Below, in pieces: positions 6,732 to 16,112 of a stretch of 41,771 nt of DNA. The DNA is taken from NCBI GenBank assembly GCA_903926465.1, contig CAIYJE010000009.1:1-41771 (forward strand). The letters run 5' to 3'. Source of the DNA: an uncultured Planctomycetales bacterium. GTDB lineage: Bacteria; Planctomycetota; Planctomycetia; Isosphaerales; Isosphaeraceae. The notes below the pieces were generated by a model. It was given only the letters and a program-made list of their open reading frames with translations, did no database searches and was not told where the DNA came from. Numbering within the stretch: the first letter of the stretch is position 1; the number at the start of each line of letters is the position of its first letter. Both the position numbers and the translations under genes were made by a program.

Positions 6732-9038
6732 ATGGGCCATCGTCCCGTGATTGCCTTTGTGCTGCTGGGTTTTCTGATGGCCGGCACACGTGCCAGAGCC
6801 GCCGATGATCCGCCCACCGGCGAGCAGATTTACACGCGGTTATGCGCGAACTGTCATGGGGCCACGGGGCAGGGGACCAATGAGACCCAGAATCACCCCT
6901 TGATTGGAGACAAGTCGATTGGTCAGCTGACCAAGCTGATTGAGAAGACTATGCCCGAGGACAATGTGGGTAGCTGCGTGGGAGACGATGCAGCGAGTGT
7001 GGCTGCCTTCATTCACGAATCATTTTACTCGCCCACGGCACGGGCTCGGAACGAAGTGGCGCGGGTTGAGCTGGCGCGCCTGACCGTGTCTCAGTACCGG
7101 AACGCGGTGGCCGACCTGATCGGTCATTTTCGTCAGCCGCAGGGGCCGGGTGTAAGAATCGGTTTGCGTGGTCAATATACCAGAGTTGAGGAGAAGGAAC
7201 GCCATCGGGTGATCGACCGGACGGACCCGGTGATCGACTTTGATTTTGGTGAGGGGAGTCCCGCGGCCGAGGCTATTTCTCCCGAAGAGTTTTCAATTCA
7301 GTGGCAGGGTTCGGTCTTCGCTCCCGAGACTGGTGATTACGAATTCGTTGTCAAAACCAAAAACGGTATGCGTTTATGGGTGAATGACAACCGGACACCG
7401 CTGATTGACGCCGATGTTCGGTCTGGGGTTGATCCTGAGTATCGGGCGAGCCGGTTCTTGCTTGGTGGCCGGACTTATCCGCTGCGCCTGGAGATGAGAA
7501 AGTCCAAGAACGCCAAGGAGAAGACGGCGGCCATAACGCTCGGCTGGAAAATCCCAGGCGGGATCCAGGAGGTGATTCCCCAGCGGTATCTTTCGCCGGT
7601 TCACGGTGGTGAAACCTTTGTGGTTGCGACACCGTTTCCCCCCGACGACCGAAGTGTTGGGTATGAGCGAGGTACCAACGTCTCAAAAGCCTGGGAACAG
7701 GCGACCACCAGCGCGGCCTTGGAAATTGCGTCTTTTGTGGCAAACAGAGTGGATCGACTTGCTGGTACCTCTGCGGACGCCCCGGACCGGGCTGAACGGA
7801 TCAAGGCGTTTTGTGGCCGCCTGGCGGAGCAAGCATTTCGTCGCCCGCTGACACATGAAGAGACTGCGCTTTATGTCACTCGCCAGTTCGAGAAACCGGG
7901 CGATCTCCTTGCCGCGGTGAAGCGTGTCGTGGTGCTGGTCATGAAGTCGGCCCACTTCTTGTACCTCGACATTGAGGGGCGCCACGACGATGGGTTTGCC
8001 GTGGCTTCCCGCCTTTCGTTTGGATTGTGGGATTCGTTGCCTGATAATCAGTTAATGGAGGCGGCAAAAGCCGGACGCCTGGCCACCCGTGACGATGTGC
8101 GCAGGGAGGCCGAAAGGATGCTGGCAGACCCGAGAGCGCGGGCGAAGCTCAGGGAATTTCTTATCCAGTGGCTTCATGCCGAAGGATCGCCAGAGATTTC
8201 CAAAGACTCCAAGAAGTTTCCAGAGTTCAGCCGTGAGATTGCGGCCGATCTGCGTACCTCTTTGGAGCTGGCCCTGAACGAGATTGCGTTGAGCCAATCG
8301 GCCGATTTGCGTCAATTGTTTCTGGCCGATCTTTTCTTCGTGAATGGCCGCTTGGCGAAGTTTTATGGCTTTGAGTTGCCAGAGGGTGCACCGTTTCAGG
8401 TAGTGAGGCCGCCGGCTGGTAGCCGTTGGCCTGGTTTGGTTTCTCATCCCTACCTCATGGCGATGCTGGCTTACTCAGGGGCAAGTTCACCAATTCATCG
8501 TGGCGTGTTCCTCTATCGCAACGTGCTGGGTCGTTCCCTGCGTCCACCGCCGGTTGCGGTGGCACCGCTGGCTCCCGAACTGGAGCCGCATCTCACCACC
8601 CGCGAGAGGGTTTCGCTTCAGACGAGCCCCGAAACCTGCCAGACCTGCCACGGTCAGATCAATCCTCTGGGTTTTTCGCTGGAAACCTATGACGCGGTGG
8701 GTCGGTTCCGGGCTACGGAGAATGACCGTGCCATTGATGCTTCGGGCTTTTACGTGGATCGCGTGGGGGCCCGGCATGAATTTGCCAGTACCACGGCGTT
8801 GGTGGAATACCTGGCGCAAAGTGAGGAAGTTCATCAAGCCTTCACCGAGCAACTTTTCCACCACCTGGTCAAGCAGCCCGTGGCCGCGTTTGGAACCGGC
8901 TTGCCTGCTTGGCTCCAGACCAGACTGATTGAGCAGAACTTTCACATACAGAAGCTGCTGGTCGATATTATGGTAAGCACGGCATTGCGCAGTGAATCTC
9001 AGACCCGAGCTCCCAGCGTTTCCGACCTCCGGCATTGA
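6732..9038 (+). CDS. DUF1592/DUF1588/DUF1585 planctomycete cytochrome with PA14 domain
   Basis: From the ATG at 6732 the product starts [21 protein letters not shown], a clean signal peptide with cleavage near ARA-AD; in-frame starts at 6615, 6684 and 6690 would only lengthen the n-region. Mature order: a c-type heme motif CANCH (cytochrome c domain), a DUF1587-like short segment ([16 protein letters not shown]), a PA14 domain ([20 protein letters not shown]...[11 protein letters not shown]), then DUF1595/1592/1588 with [18 protein letters not shown] and SSPIHRGVF, a second [19 protein letters not shown] (DUF1588) and a C-terminal DUF1585. Such proteins are extremely common in Planctomycetota and are nearly always followed by a DUF1552 gene, as here (gap 37 nt). 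A carbohydrate-related extracellular redox role is suspected for the group but not proven. Confidence 0.9.
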   Translation: MGHRPVIAFVLLGFLMAGTRARAADDPPTGEQIYTRLCANCHGATGQGTNETQNHPLIGDKSIGQLTKLIEKTMPEDNVGSCVGDDAASVAAFIHESFYSPTARARNEVARVELARLTVSQYRNAVADLIGHFRQPQGPGVRIGLRGQYTRVEEKERHRVIDRTDPVIDFDFGEGSPAAEAISPEEFSIQWQGSVFAPETGDYEFVVKTKNGMRLWVNDNRTPLIDADVRSGVDPEYRASRFLLGGRTYPLRLEMRKSKNAKEKTAAITLGWKIPGGIQEVIPQRYLSPVHGGETFVVATPFPPDDRSVGYERGTNVSKAWEQATTSAALEIASFVANRVDRLAGTSADAPDRAERIKAFCGRLAEQAFRRPLTHEETALYVTRQFEKPGDLLAAVKRVVVLVMKSAHFLYLDIEGRHDDGFAVASRLSFGLWDSLPDNQLMEAAKAGRLATRDDVRREAERMLADPRARAKLREFLIQWLHAEGSPEISKDSKKFPEFSREIAADLRTSLELALNEIALSQSADLRQLFLADLFFVNGRLAKFYGFELPEGAPFQVVRPPAGSRWPGLVSHPYLMAMLAYSGASSPIHRGVFLYRNVLGRSLRPPPVAVAPLAPELEPHLTTRERVSLQTSPETCQTCHGQINPLGFSLETYDAVGRFRATENDRAIDASGFYVDRVGARHEFASTTALVEYLAQSEEVHQAFTEQLFHHLVKQPVAAFGTGLPAWLQTRLIEQNFHIQKLLVDIMVSTALRSESQTRAPSVSDLRH

Positions 9039-9075
9039 TGGTCCTGAATTCCGACAAAGAATGAGGCGACTCCGT

Positions 9076-10392
9076 ATGGCACTTCACGTGAGCCGAAGAA
9101 CGTTTCTGAAAGACCTGGGCCTGGGTTCGGCTGCCCTGCCATTCCTGTTGAATTTATCCTCCCTGAGTCATGCCAATCCTGGGAATCCGAAACAGCGGCT
9201 GATCATTGTTTTCAGCCCCAACGGGGTTGTGCCGCCGGCCTTCTGGCCCGATGAAGTTGGCTCAGACTTCAAGCTCAAACGCAGCTTGGCACCGCTAGAG
9301 CCGTTCCGTTCTCGGACGATGATTTTGAACGGGGTTGCGGATAAGGTTCGGGGCGATGGCGATAACCACATGCGTGGTATTGGCTGTTTGTTGACCGGCA
9401 TCGAGCTCTTCCCAGGCAATATCCAGGGGGGCTCGCACACGCCGGCTGGCTGGTCGAGTGGCCACTCGATTGACCAGGAGATCAAGAATTTCCTGCAATC
9501 TCAGCCGGAATCGCGCACCCGGTTTGGCTCTCTGGAGTATGGGGTCATGGTTCCAGAGCGGGCCGACACCTGGACTCGCATGGTGTACGCCGGGCCCAAC
9601 AAGCCGATTTCACCGATTGATGACCCCTATCAGATGTTCTCCAAGCTGTATGGGCGTGTGAAAGACCGAGAGAGTTTGCAGAGTATTCTGGATGACGTCC
9701 AGGAAGACCTTCGGAAGGTTGAGCAGGTGGTGGGGGCGGCCGATCGCCGCTTGATTGAAGAGCACGCCACGTTTGTGCGGGAAATGGAGCAGGAGCTGAA
9801 AACGTCTGCCAGCGCCGATGTTGGGCATCCGGTTCCGGAACTTGAGCCTGGCCTGAAGCATGAAAATGATCAGATGCCCAAGCTGACCCGGACCCAAATT
9901 GATTTGCTGGTGCAAAGTTTGGTGGCCGATTTCACGCGGGTGGCCACGTTCCAGTTCACCAATTCGGTGGGCCAGGCCAAGATGCGCTGGATTGGGGTGG
10001 ATCAGAACCACCATGAGCTATCGCACGAGCCGGATAGCAACGAAGAGGCTCAGGAGCAACTCACCAAGATCAACCTTTGGTTCTGCGAGCAACTGGCCTA
10101 CCTGGCCCAGCGGCTGGCAGATACGCCAGAGCCTGGCGGTGAGGGATCGATGCTGGATCATACCCTGATCGTTTGGACCAACGAGCTTGGTAAGGGGAAC
10201 TCGCACACCTTGGATGATATTCCGTTTGTGTTGGTGGGTGGAGCGCCTGGGTTCAAAATGGGCCAGTCTCTGAAGTTCCCCCAGGTGCCACACAACCGGT
10301 TGTTGCTTTCACTGGCGCACTCGATGGGGCACCACCTGGATCGGTTCGGGAATGTCGACTACTGCGGCGATGGCCCGCTTTCTCTGGGTTAA
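9076..10392 (+). CDS. DUF1552 family exported protein
   Basis: The product begins [25 protein letters not shown], a Tat-type signal (SRRTFLK). An in-frame ATG at 9061 and the frame opening at 8992 are alternative starts; I prefer 9076 because GAGG precedes it and the Tat motif then lies near the N-terminus. The body has the DUF1552 hallmarks: [19 protein letters not shown], the L..L.P....[13 protein letters not shown] region, [19 protein letters not shown], and the C-terminal [25 protein letters not shown]. The fold is related to the alkaline phosphatase/sulfatase-like DUF1501 group. It is the standard partner of the DUF1592 cytochrome upstream, probably co-transcribed and co-exported. No biochemical role is established. 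Confidence 0.9.
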   Translation: MALHVSRRTFLKDLGLGSAALPFLLNLSSLSHANPGNPKQRLIIVFSPNGVVPPAFWPDEVGSDFKLKRSLAPLEPFRSRTMILNGVADKVRGDGDNHMRGIGCLLTGIELFPGNIQGGSHTPAGWSSGHSIDQEIKNFLQSQPESRTRFGSLEYGVMVPERADTWTRMVYAGPNKPISPIDDPYQMFSKLYGRVKDRESLQSILDDVQEDLRKVEQVVGAADRRLIEEHATFVREMEQELKTSASADVGHPVPELEPGLKHENDQMPKLTRTQIDLLVQSLVADFTRVATFQFTNSVGQAKMRWIGVDQNHHELSHEPDSNEEAQEQLTKINLWFCEQLAYLAQRLADTPEPGGEGSMLDHTLIVWTNELGKGNSHTLDDIPFVLVGGAPGFKMGQSLKFPQVPHNRLLLSLAHSMGHHLDRFGNVDYCGDGPLSLG

Positions 10393-10443
10393 ACAGAGAT
10401 TTTCGTAACCTTCAGGCTAGGTCTTTCAAAATTGCGGCGTTCA

Positions 10444-10473
10444 TCAGGCACAGCCACCCTGGGCTGTGCCTGA
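10444..10473. terminator. Bidirectional hairpin between convergent genes
   Basis: TCAGGCACAGCC-accctg-GGCTGTGCCTGA is a perfect 12-bp stem lying between the DUF1552 stop (10392) and the HAD-gene stop (10496). There is no clear T-run on either side. Its core (ACAGCC..CCCT..GGCTGT) resembles the palindrome inside the MITE-like elements at 11279 and 13606, so it may be a derived copy used as a terminator. Confidence 0.6.
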
Positions 10474-10495
10474 CTACTTGTGCCTTGGGCATCAG

Positions 10496-11182
10496 TCAGA
10501 GGATGACAGGCTCGATACGTACGTGATCGAACAGTTGGTTCGGGGTTCGGATGATGAATTCCGCACCGGCGTGCCGGAGTTCGTCGGCCGAGCGGAAGCC
10601 CCAGGTCACTCCCACGGCAATCATTCCTGCCGCCTTGGCGGTTTGCATATCCACCCCGGTATCTCCCAGATAGACAATTTCTGAGGGTGGGTGCTGGAGG
10701 ATCTGGGCAATTTCCAGTGCGCCGGCCGGGTCGGGCTTGCGTGGTACGCCGGTACGCTCGCCGAACACCGGATAGAAGGTCCATGAGGCGAGCAACTGTT
10801 CTACGCAGAGACGCGTGAAACCATCGGGTTTATTGGACAGAACGGCCATGGGAACCTGCTCACTGGTGAGCCAGTCAAGCAGTTCCGCAATGCCAGGATA
10901 GGGCTGGGTTTGCTGATTCCATGTGCGATGATATTCCCGCCGATATCCTTCAACGACATCCGCGACAATGGCCGTATCTGTGGCAACCTCCTTGGGCAGT
11001 GACTTCCGCGCCAGAATATCAACCCCTTCGCCGATGAATCCCTTGAAGTCTTCGAGCGAGTGAGTGGGGTAGCCGAGTTGTTCCAGCGTCAAGTTCACGG
11101 CCCGGGCGATATCCGCCAGCGAGTCCAGCAGCGTGCCATCCAGGTCGAATACGGCAGCTCGGGCAAGTCGGATATGAGACAC
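10496..11182 (-). CDS. gph: HAD-superfamily hydrolase, phosphoglycolate phosphatase-like
   Basis: I place the start at GTG 11180-11182 because AAGGA lies 7 nt upstream. A longer frame to 11302 exists, but its first residues (QPNREPL) are a translation of a repeat-element end. The 228-residue protein has HAD motif I AVFDLDGTLLDS (about 9-20), motif II VLSNK, motif III KPDPAG and motif IV YLGDTGVDM. A helical C1 cap lies between motifs I and II. This pattern and length fit Gph (2-phosphoglycolate to glycolate plus phosphate), although close relatives include beta-phosphoglucomutase and pyrophosphatase PpaX. It is convergent with the DUF1552 gene and divergent from the glycosyltransferase gene, so it stands alone. 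Confidence 0.8.
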   Translation of the reverse strand: MSHIRLARAAVFDLDGTLLDSLADIARAVNLTLEQLGYPTHSLEDFKGFIGEGVDILARKSLPKEVATDTAIVADVVEGYRREYHRTWNQQTQPYPGIAELLDWLTSEQVPMAVLSNKPDGFTRLCVEQLLASWTFYPVFGERTGVPRKPDPAGALEIAQILQHPPSEIVYLGDTGVDMQTAKAAGMIAVGVTWGFRSADELRHAGAEFIIRTPNQLFDHVRIEPVIL

Positions 11183-11278
11183 GGAAGAATCCTTAGGAGA
11201 GAGGGAGTGGAAGGGGAGGGCCCGCGGGCATCCCCGTGTCATTGAAGCGGTGTCTGAGTTTGAGGAACCTGTGGTCTT

Positions 11279-11370
11279 TAGCGGTTCACGATTGGGCTGC
11301 ATCAGTGGGACAGCCGCCCTCGGCCGTGTCTTGGGGTTATTCTTATGTGCAATCCAATCATAATCCCCTC
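11279..11370. mobile_element. Short MITE-like element (copy 2)
   Basis: The left end TAGCGGTTCACGATTGGGC... (11279 on) matches the end of the element at 13608 closely. The right end, read on the minus strand from 11370, gives a related end (16 of 23 positions match). The interior contains GGACAGCCGCCCTCGGCCGTGTC (11308-11330), the same palindromic core as the larger element. It lies in the divergent promoter region between the HAD gene and the glycosyltransferase gene. Confidence 0.65.
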
Positions 11371-11703
11371 AAGCTGTTCGGAAACCTGAAAGGCCAGGGC
11401 TGATGGTTTTTTGCAGACCGTATTTTGCTGTTCTTTGAAGGCTATGACAAGAATTTCTGGGTTGGCCTAAAAATCGCCTGGCCGCGACCTGGTTACCGAG
11501 AAGTGAACAGGATGAGTGTGAACGATTCTGTGTCACGGTCGAACGACAGGCGGTTGGTTTGGACCGTAAATTCAAAATGTCAGACCGAGTCCAAGTGGCA
11601 CGTGCACCTGAGTGTAACGCGTTCAGGGTTTGAGATCTGCCTGATAGTCTGGGACTCTCGGAATTGCCCGGTCTGTTCGGTATAGTCTCGATGTACCCGT
11701 TCA
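11371..11703. other. Intergenic region upstream of the glycosyltransferase gene
   Basis: No gene is supported. Short frames on both strands have no recognisable motif. The stretch presumably holds the promoter of the downstream glycosyltransferase gene; I see no convincing -35/-10 pair. Confidence 0.35.
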
Positions 11704-13524
11704 ATGGTATCTCTTCCAGGCTCAGCCAGATCGTCGCACTTGTTACAATCATTTTTCAAGGAACAACTGCGGCAACCGGCACCACAGTCCGTCGTTCGTA
11801 GACTTCTGCGCAGAACGTCGCAGTCGCTCACGCCGTTGGTCTCGCTCTTGAACACGCGGATCATGGCTTTGGATGAGCGGGCCTGCGATGAGACGTCCGC
11901 CTTGGCTTTACCAAGCGTGGCAGCCCCCCACATCGTCTGCTTCAGTCCCTATGCAATGTGGCGACTCCACTCAACGTGGGAGTTCACAATTCTGCGGGCT
12001 CTTGCCATGCGCGGAGCGAAGATCTCACTGATCCTGTGCGATAGCATCTCGGCCTCATGTGATCTTTACTGGCAAGAGAAAACCGTTCCCTGGGACCGGT
12101 GTGTTGTGTGCCAGGCCAGGACGACCCAGCAGGCGCGTTTTTTGCGGACGCCATTTCAGTGGATTTCTCGTTACATCGATCAAGCGGAGAGCGCACGCAT
12201 TCACCACTGGGCAGCGTCGTTGAGGGACGACGAACTGCGGCACGCGAGATTCGACGGGCAACCGCTTGGAGACTGGGTTTTGGGGTCGGTGCACACCCAC
12301 TTCCGTCTTTCCAGGCTGGAACTGAATGAGCCGCAGCTCAAGGTTTACCGGAATTACCTTGAGGGGGCAGCGATGACTTTCACGGGCATGCGAGCAGCCA
12401 TTGAGCAACTCCAGCCAGACTCACTCTTTCTCTTCAATGGACGGATGTCGCTCCCAAGATCGGCAATAGAAGCGGCCAGGCTTCAAAACGTGCGCACCGT
12501 GTGTCATGAACGGGGCGCGGTCCGCAATTCGATTAGCTTGTGGGAGAATGAGCGGTGCAGCCAGTACCTGCAACGCCGCGAGGCGACCCGTGCTTGCAAT
12601 GGTGTTGCGCTCATCATGCCACAGTTTCGGATGGCTCGCCACTGGCTGAGTGACCGGCGCCGAGGTAAAAACCTCAACTGGCGGCCGTTCATGAAGCAGC
12701 AACGAAACTCGGCCGCCACGCTAGCGCGGGCGGGAATCATAACGGGTGAGCCACTGAATCTGGTTCTTACGAGTTCCGATGATGAATTTGTGGCCGAACC
12801 CGATCGGAACCGGATTTTTTCCGAACAGTACCTCTGGCTCCGCGCGATTCTGGACTGGAGCCAGGCACATCCTGAGCAAAAGGTTGTGATTCGGTTCCAT
12901 CCCAATACCAGCTCTGAATCATGGAGCTTTCTCCAGAACCAGATCCCCGAACTGCGGGAAGAGTCCGACAACCGGCCAACCGGATCCGAGGTCAATTATC
13001 GAGTGATCCCGCCATCAAGCCCGCTCGATACGTATGCCTTCATGGATGCGGCCACAACGGTACTCACGTATGGAACAACCGGGGGTGTTGAAGCTGCCGC
13101 ACTGGGGAAAACCGTGATTCTGGCCGATGACTGCTGGTACTACGGGTTACCGTTTGTGCAATCGGCCACAAGTCCAGAGCACTTTCTCACGCTTCTCGAT
13201 GCCGCGCCCAGAGCCAACGTCACTCCCGATCCAACGATCTCCCAGCGCGCATTTCGATTTATCTGGGATTACAACCTGTCCCAGAACATCAGCAGCAGTC
13301 TGGTCCACCAGCAGAGTCTTCATGAGGCTGTGCCTCACTATCGTACGGATGAGTCTTCCAGCCTGGCATACGGCAAAGACGCTGGCATGGACCGGATCAC
13401 CGACATCATCCTGCACCATCGACCCATGTATGAGATTCGCCCGCCCGTGAACACCGAGGTGGAAGCCGAGGAATTTCGGCAGGTTCAGAAATTCCTCAAC
13501 CGCTTCGTTCGCATAGAGCATTGA
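11704..13524 (+). CDS. GT-B-type capsule/teichoic-polysaccharide-like glycosyltransferase
   Basis: The 606-residue frame may really start at the ATG at 11863 (553 residues). The C-terminal half has the pattern of capsule-polysaccharide-synthesis and CDP-glycerol glycerophosphotransferase-like GT-B enzymes: KVVIRFHPNT (about 396-405), then DTYAFMDAATTVLTYGTTGGVEAA..G, followed by the acceptor-side CWYYGLPFV. In this family the 'S/T-x-G-T/S-x-x-E/ EAA..GKP' segment binds the nucleotide sugar phosphate. No signal peptide or TM segment is visible, so it should be cytoplasmic or peripheral. It lies convergent to the pseudaminic acid operon, which makes transfer of pseudaminic acid, or synthesis of the glycan that carries it, a reasonable hypothesis. 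Family assignment is by motif only. Confidence 0.7.
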   Translation: MVSLPGSARSSHLLQSFFKEQLRQPAPQSVVRRLLRRTSQSLTPLVSLLNTRIMALDERACDETSALALPSVAAPHIVCFSPYAMWRLHSTWEFTILRALAMRGAKISLILCDSISASCDLYWQEKTVPWDRCVVCQARTTQQARFLRTPFQWISRYIDQAESARIHHWAASLRDDELRHARFDGQPLGDWVLGSVHTHFRLSRLELNEPQLKVYRNYLEGAAMTFTGMRAAIEQLQPDSLFLFNGRMSLPRSAIEAARLQNVRTVCHERGAVRNSISLWENERCSQYLQRREATRACNGVALIMPQFRMARHWLSDRRRGKNLNWRPFMKQQRNSAATLARAGIITGEPLNLVLTSSDDEFVAEPDRNRIFSEQYLWLRAILDWSQAHPEQKVVIRFHPNTSSESWSFLQNQIPELREESDNRPTGSEVNYRVIPPSSPLDTYAFMDAATTVLTYGTTGGVEAAALGKTVILADDCWYYGLPFVQSATSPEHFLTLLDAAPRANVTPDPTISQRAFRFIWDYNLSQNISSSLVHQQSLHEAVPHYRTDESSSLAYGKDAGMDRITDIILHHRPMYEIRPPVNTEVEAEEFRQVQKFLNRFVRIEH

Positions 13525-13605
13525 GTGTTCCACGGGCATCGAGGCAGACAGGCTGTTGCCTATCAGTCGTTGCGGCGGCACTTCCTGGTGAGTGAGAGTG
13601 TGTGC

Positions 13606-13821
13606 TATAGCGGTTCATAATTGGGTTGCACATGAAAGGATTTGCTTAGTGTCACGCTTAACTGTCTTGATCTTCGTTCGATGTAGGACAGCCGCCCTCG
13701 GCTGTCATCTTCGTAACGGCCCAGAAATTCAGAGACAGCCGAGGGCGGCTGTCCTACATTCGGAAAAGGAACACCAGGAAAGGCGCTCACTCTGTGTGCA
13801 ACGTAAATGTTAACCGCTATA
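13606..13821. mobile_element. MITE-like element with terminal inverted repeats and TA ends
   Basis: The ends TATAGCGGTT...TTGCACA (13606-13632) and the reverse complement of 13795-13821 match at 22 of 27 positions. Inside are two perfect 26-bp inverted arms (13681-13706 and 13734-13759; ATGTAGGACAGCCGCCC...), each itself palindromic (ACAGCCG-CCCT-CGGCTGT). The outermost TA on both sides could be a TA target duplication, as made by IS630/Tc1-type transposases; that is inference. There is no coding capacity. The right end overlaps the last codons of pseC (TAT AGC GGT TAA). Confidence 0.75.
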
Positions 13822-15063
13822 AGCCAGGGCGGCCTTGAGAGCATGGGTGACGCGATCAACGTCGTGGTCTGTCATGGCGGGGAAGAGTGGCAAGCTCAAG
13901 CATCCGTCGTAGAATGCCTCGGCCCGTGGGAAGTTGCCATCGCGGGTGCCGACATGTTGCTGGTACCAGGGCTGCAAATGGACCGGAATGTAATGGATCT
14001 GGCAGCGGATGTTGCGTGCTGCCAAGAAATCAAACACCTGTCGGCGGCGTGCGGCTCCACCCTGAATCTGAGCGATGAGCAGGTGGTACGATGACCGCTT
14101 ACCCGGTTGCTCCAGTAGCAGTGTCAGGTCATTCGCAAGCTCTGTCAACTGTTCGCGATAACGATTAACCAGGGCGCGCCGTCGCTCAACAAAGCGGCCC
14201 AGTTTGCGCAACTGCGAGATTCCCAATGCGCATTGAATGTCTGTAATTCGGTAATGGTAGCCAAGTTCTTGCTGCTCGTAATACCAAGGCCCGTCATTGC
14301 GTGTGAGCAGGCCAGGTTCACGCGTGATGCCGTGGCTGCGAAGCCGCAGAAGTTTGGCATGAAGTTCTGGCGAGTTGGTCAAGATTGCACCTCCCTCGCC
14401 GGTTGTAATATGTTTGACTGGGTGGAAGGAAAAGATCGCCAGGTCTGTATGGGCGCAAGAGCCGGCCTGGTACCAATGTCCTTCATGCTCATAAAGGGCG
14501 CCAAGTGAATGGGCCGCGTCTTCGATGATGATCGCCCCGTGACGTTGGGCCACATTCTGGATTGCCGGCAGGTTTGCCGGTTGACCAGCGAAATCGACCG
14601 GGATCACCACCTTGGGTGCATGGAGAGAGCAAGCGGTTTCCAGCAAGGCTGGATCAAGACACGCGGTATGCGGATCGATATCAACGAACCCTGGAGTTGC
14701 GCCGCAATAGGCTACGCAATTGGCCGAGGCCACGAACGTGATCGGGCTTGTGATTCCGACGTCACCAGGACCAACGCCCGCTGCCAGGCAAGCCAGATGC
14801 AAAGCGGCCGTACCGCTACTGACCGCCACGGCATGTTTGGCCCCGCAAGACTCGGCCAGAGCCTGCTCGAAGGCTTCAACCATGGGGCCTTGGGTCAGCC
14901 AGTCACCGTTCAGAACGCGAATCACGGCTTCGCAATCGTCTTCGTCCAGAGATTGCCGGCCATAAGGTAAGATCTGAGAATGATTAACTGGCTGATCAAA
15001 CGATGTGCGGTCTGGCTTCTTCGTTTCCATGTGGCCCTCATGTTGCAATGGCAATTGGCTCAT
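13810..15063 (-). CDS. pseC: UDP-4-amino-4,6-dideoxy-N-acetyl-beta-L-altrosamine transaminase (PseC)
   Basis: This is a DegT/DnrJ/EryC1/StrS-family PLP aminotransferase of about 417 residues. It aminates C4 of the 4-keto sugar made by PseB, the second step of pseudaminic acid synthesis. Visible motifs: LPYGRQSLDEDD and DWLTQGP at the N-terminus, AVSSGTAALHLA (phosphate loop), IIEDAAHSLGA (Asp facing the PLP pyridine) and FSFHPVKHITTGEGG with the Schiff-base Lys. The C-terminal half has the substrate-binding YRITDIQCALG segment. I use ATG 15061-15063, which overlaps the pseI stop (ATGA); frames to 15078 exist. The last codons TAT AGC GGT TAA are the end of a MITE-like element, so the natural C-terminus was probably changed by that insertion. 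Confidence 0.92.
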   Translation of the reverse strand: MSQLPLQHEGHMETKKPDRTSFDQPVNHSQILPYGRQSLDEDDCEAVIRVLNGDWLTQGPMVEAFEQALAESCGAKHAVAVSSGTAALHLACLAAGVGPGDVGITSPITFVASANCVAYCGATPGFVDIDPHTACLDPALLETACSLHAPKVVIPVDFAGQPANLPAIQNVAQRHGAIIIEDAAHSLGALYEHEGHWYQAGSCAHTDLAIFSFHPVKHITTGEGGAILTNSPELHAKLLRLRSHGITREPGLLTRNDGPWYYEQQELGYHYRITDIQCALGISQLRKLGRFVERRRALVNRYREQLTELANDLTLLLEQPGKRSSYHLLIAQIQGGAARRRQVFDFLAARNIRCQIHYIPVHLQPWYQQHVGTRDGNFPRAEAFYDGCLSLPLFPAMTDHDVDRVTHALKAALAYSG

Positions 15064-16112
15064 CGGAGGTGTGCCCATTCCAGCGGAGTGCCTTTGGGCA
15101 AATTGATCGTGGCGTGTCGACCCAAAACGATGTTGGAAAATCTGGGTGCAAGCCCGTTCCCAGGTCGAATGGAGCGAACATTGAGTTCTGTCAGCCGGTC
15201 GCCCGCCTTGATGTCTTGAATGACGTATAGAGAGCGACGAAACAGACGACTGGCGACGTCCTTGGTACTCAGGCCGTAGTGTATGGTGCCCAAGGCTTGC
15301 TCGGCCGTGCGAACCCCCTCAACCATGGCCTTGAACTCATGCGGTTCGAGTGAGAATTCGCTATCGGGGCCTGGCGTGCCCCTTGAGAGCGTGAGGTGCT
15401 TCTCGATCACGCATGCTCCGAGCGCCACCGAGGCGACCGGCACGGCAATGCCCAGGGTATGGTCCGAAAGGCCGGCCGGTACGCCAAACGCAGCCGCCAG
15501 GTGGGGAATGGTGCGCAGGTTCATTTCGGCAGCGGAGGCCGGGTAGGCGCTGGTGCATTTCAGCAAAGCAATCTCAGTTGCGCCAGCCAAACGAGCCACG
15601 TCCACCGCTTCTGAAATTTCGGCAAGCGTTGCCATTCCCGTAGACATGATCAACGGTTTGCCGGTTTTTGCAATTTTTTCGATGAGCGGGAGATCGACCA
15701 GTTCGAACGAGGCGACCTTGTAGGCGGGCACATTCATCTGCTCCAGAAAATCGACGGCAGTGGGATCAAACGGAGAGCTGAACAGGTCCAGTCCCAGGCT
15801 GTTGGCCAGTGTCTTGAGCTTTGGCTGCCAGTCCCACGGCGTGTACGCCTCACTGTAGAGGTCATACAGTGTGCGCCCATCCCACAGGGTGCCGCCACCC
15901 ACCCGGAATTCCGGCCGGTCGGAATCCAGAGTCAGTGTGTCGGCCGTGTAGGTCTGGAGTTTAACGGCATCGGCACCGGCAAGCTTGGCGGCTTCGATCA
16001 GACGAACCGCATGATCAAAGCTCTGGCCATGGTTGGCTGATAACTCGGCAATGATGTAGACCGGATGACCAGCACCAATGCGCCTGGTTCCGAGGGTTAG
16101 TTCGTTTCCCAT
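15060..16112 (-). CDS. pseI: Pseudaminic acid synthase (PseI)
   Basis: The 350-residue enzyme belongs to the NeuB/PseI family and condenses 6-deoxy-AltdiNAc with phosphoenolpyruvate to give pseudaminic acid. The N-terminal TIM barrel shows YIIAELSANHGQS, GADAVKLQTY, FSSPFDPTAVD, YKVASFE, IMSTGMA and LLKCTSAYPA. GLSDHTLG and ACVIEKHLTL complete the metal and PEP site. The last 60 residues (RSLYVIQDIKAGDRLTELN...GRHATINLPKGTPL) form a SAF (antifreeze-like) domain. The wording GLSDHT and GTPGPDSEFSLEP is typical of PseI rather than sialic acid synthase. The start overlaps the end of the pseG-pseH gene by 16 nt, and the stop overlaps the pseC start, so the operon is translationally coupled. Confidence 0.93.
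   Translation of the reverse strand: MGNELTLGTRRIGAGHPVYIIAELSANHGQSFDHAVRLIEAAKLAGADAVKLQTYTADTLTLDSDRPEFRVGGGTLWDGRTLYDLYSEAYTPWDWQPKLKTLANSLGLDLFSSPFDPTAVDFLEQMNVPAYKVASFELVDLPLIEKIAKTGKPLIMSTGMATLAEISEAVDVARLAGATEIALLKCTSAYPASAAEMNLRTIPHLAAAFGVPAGLSDHTLGIAVPVASVALGACVIEKHLTLSRGTPGPDSEFSLEPHEFKAMVEGVRTAEQALGTIHYGLSTKDVASRLFRRSLYVIQDIKAGDRLTELNVRSIRPGNGLAPRFSNIVLGRHATINLPKGTPLEWAHLR

Noticed and set aside
11183-11302. N-terminal extension of the HAD phosphatase to a start at 11302
   Set aside because: The extra residues start QPNREPL, which is the translated end of a MITE-like element, and AAGGA supports the GTG at 11182.
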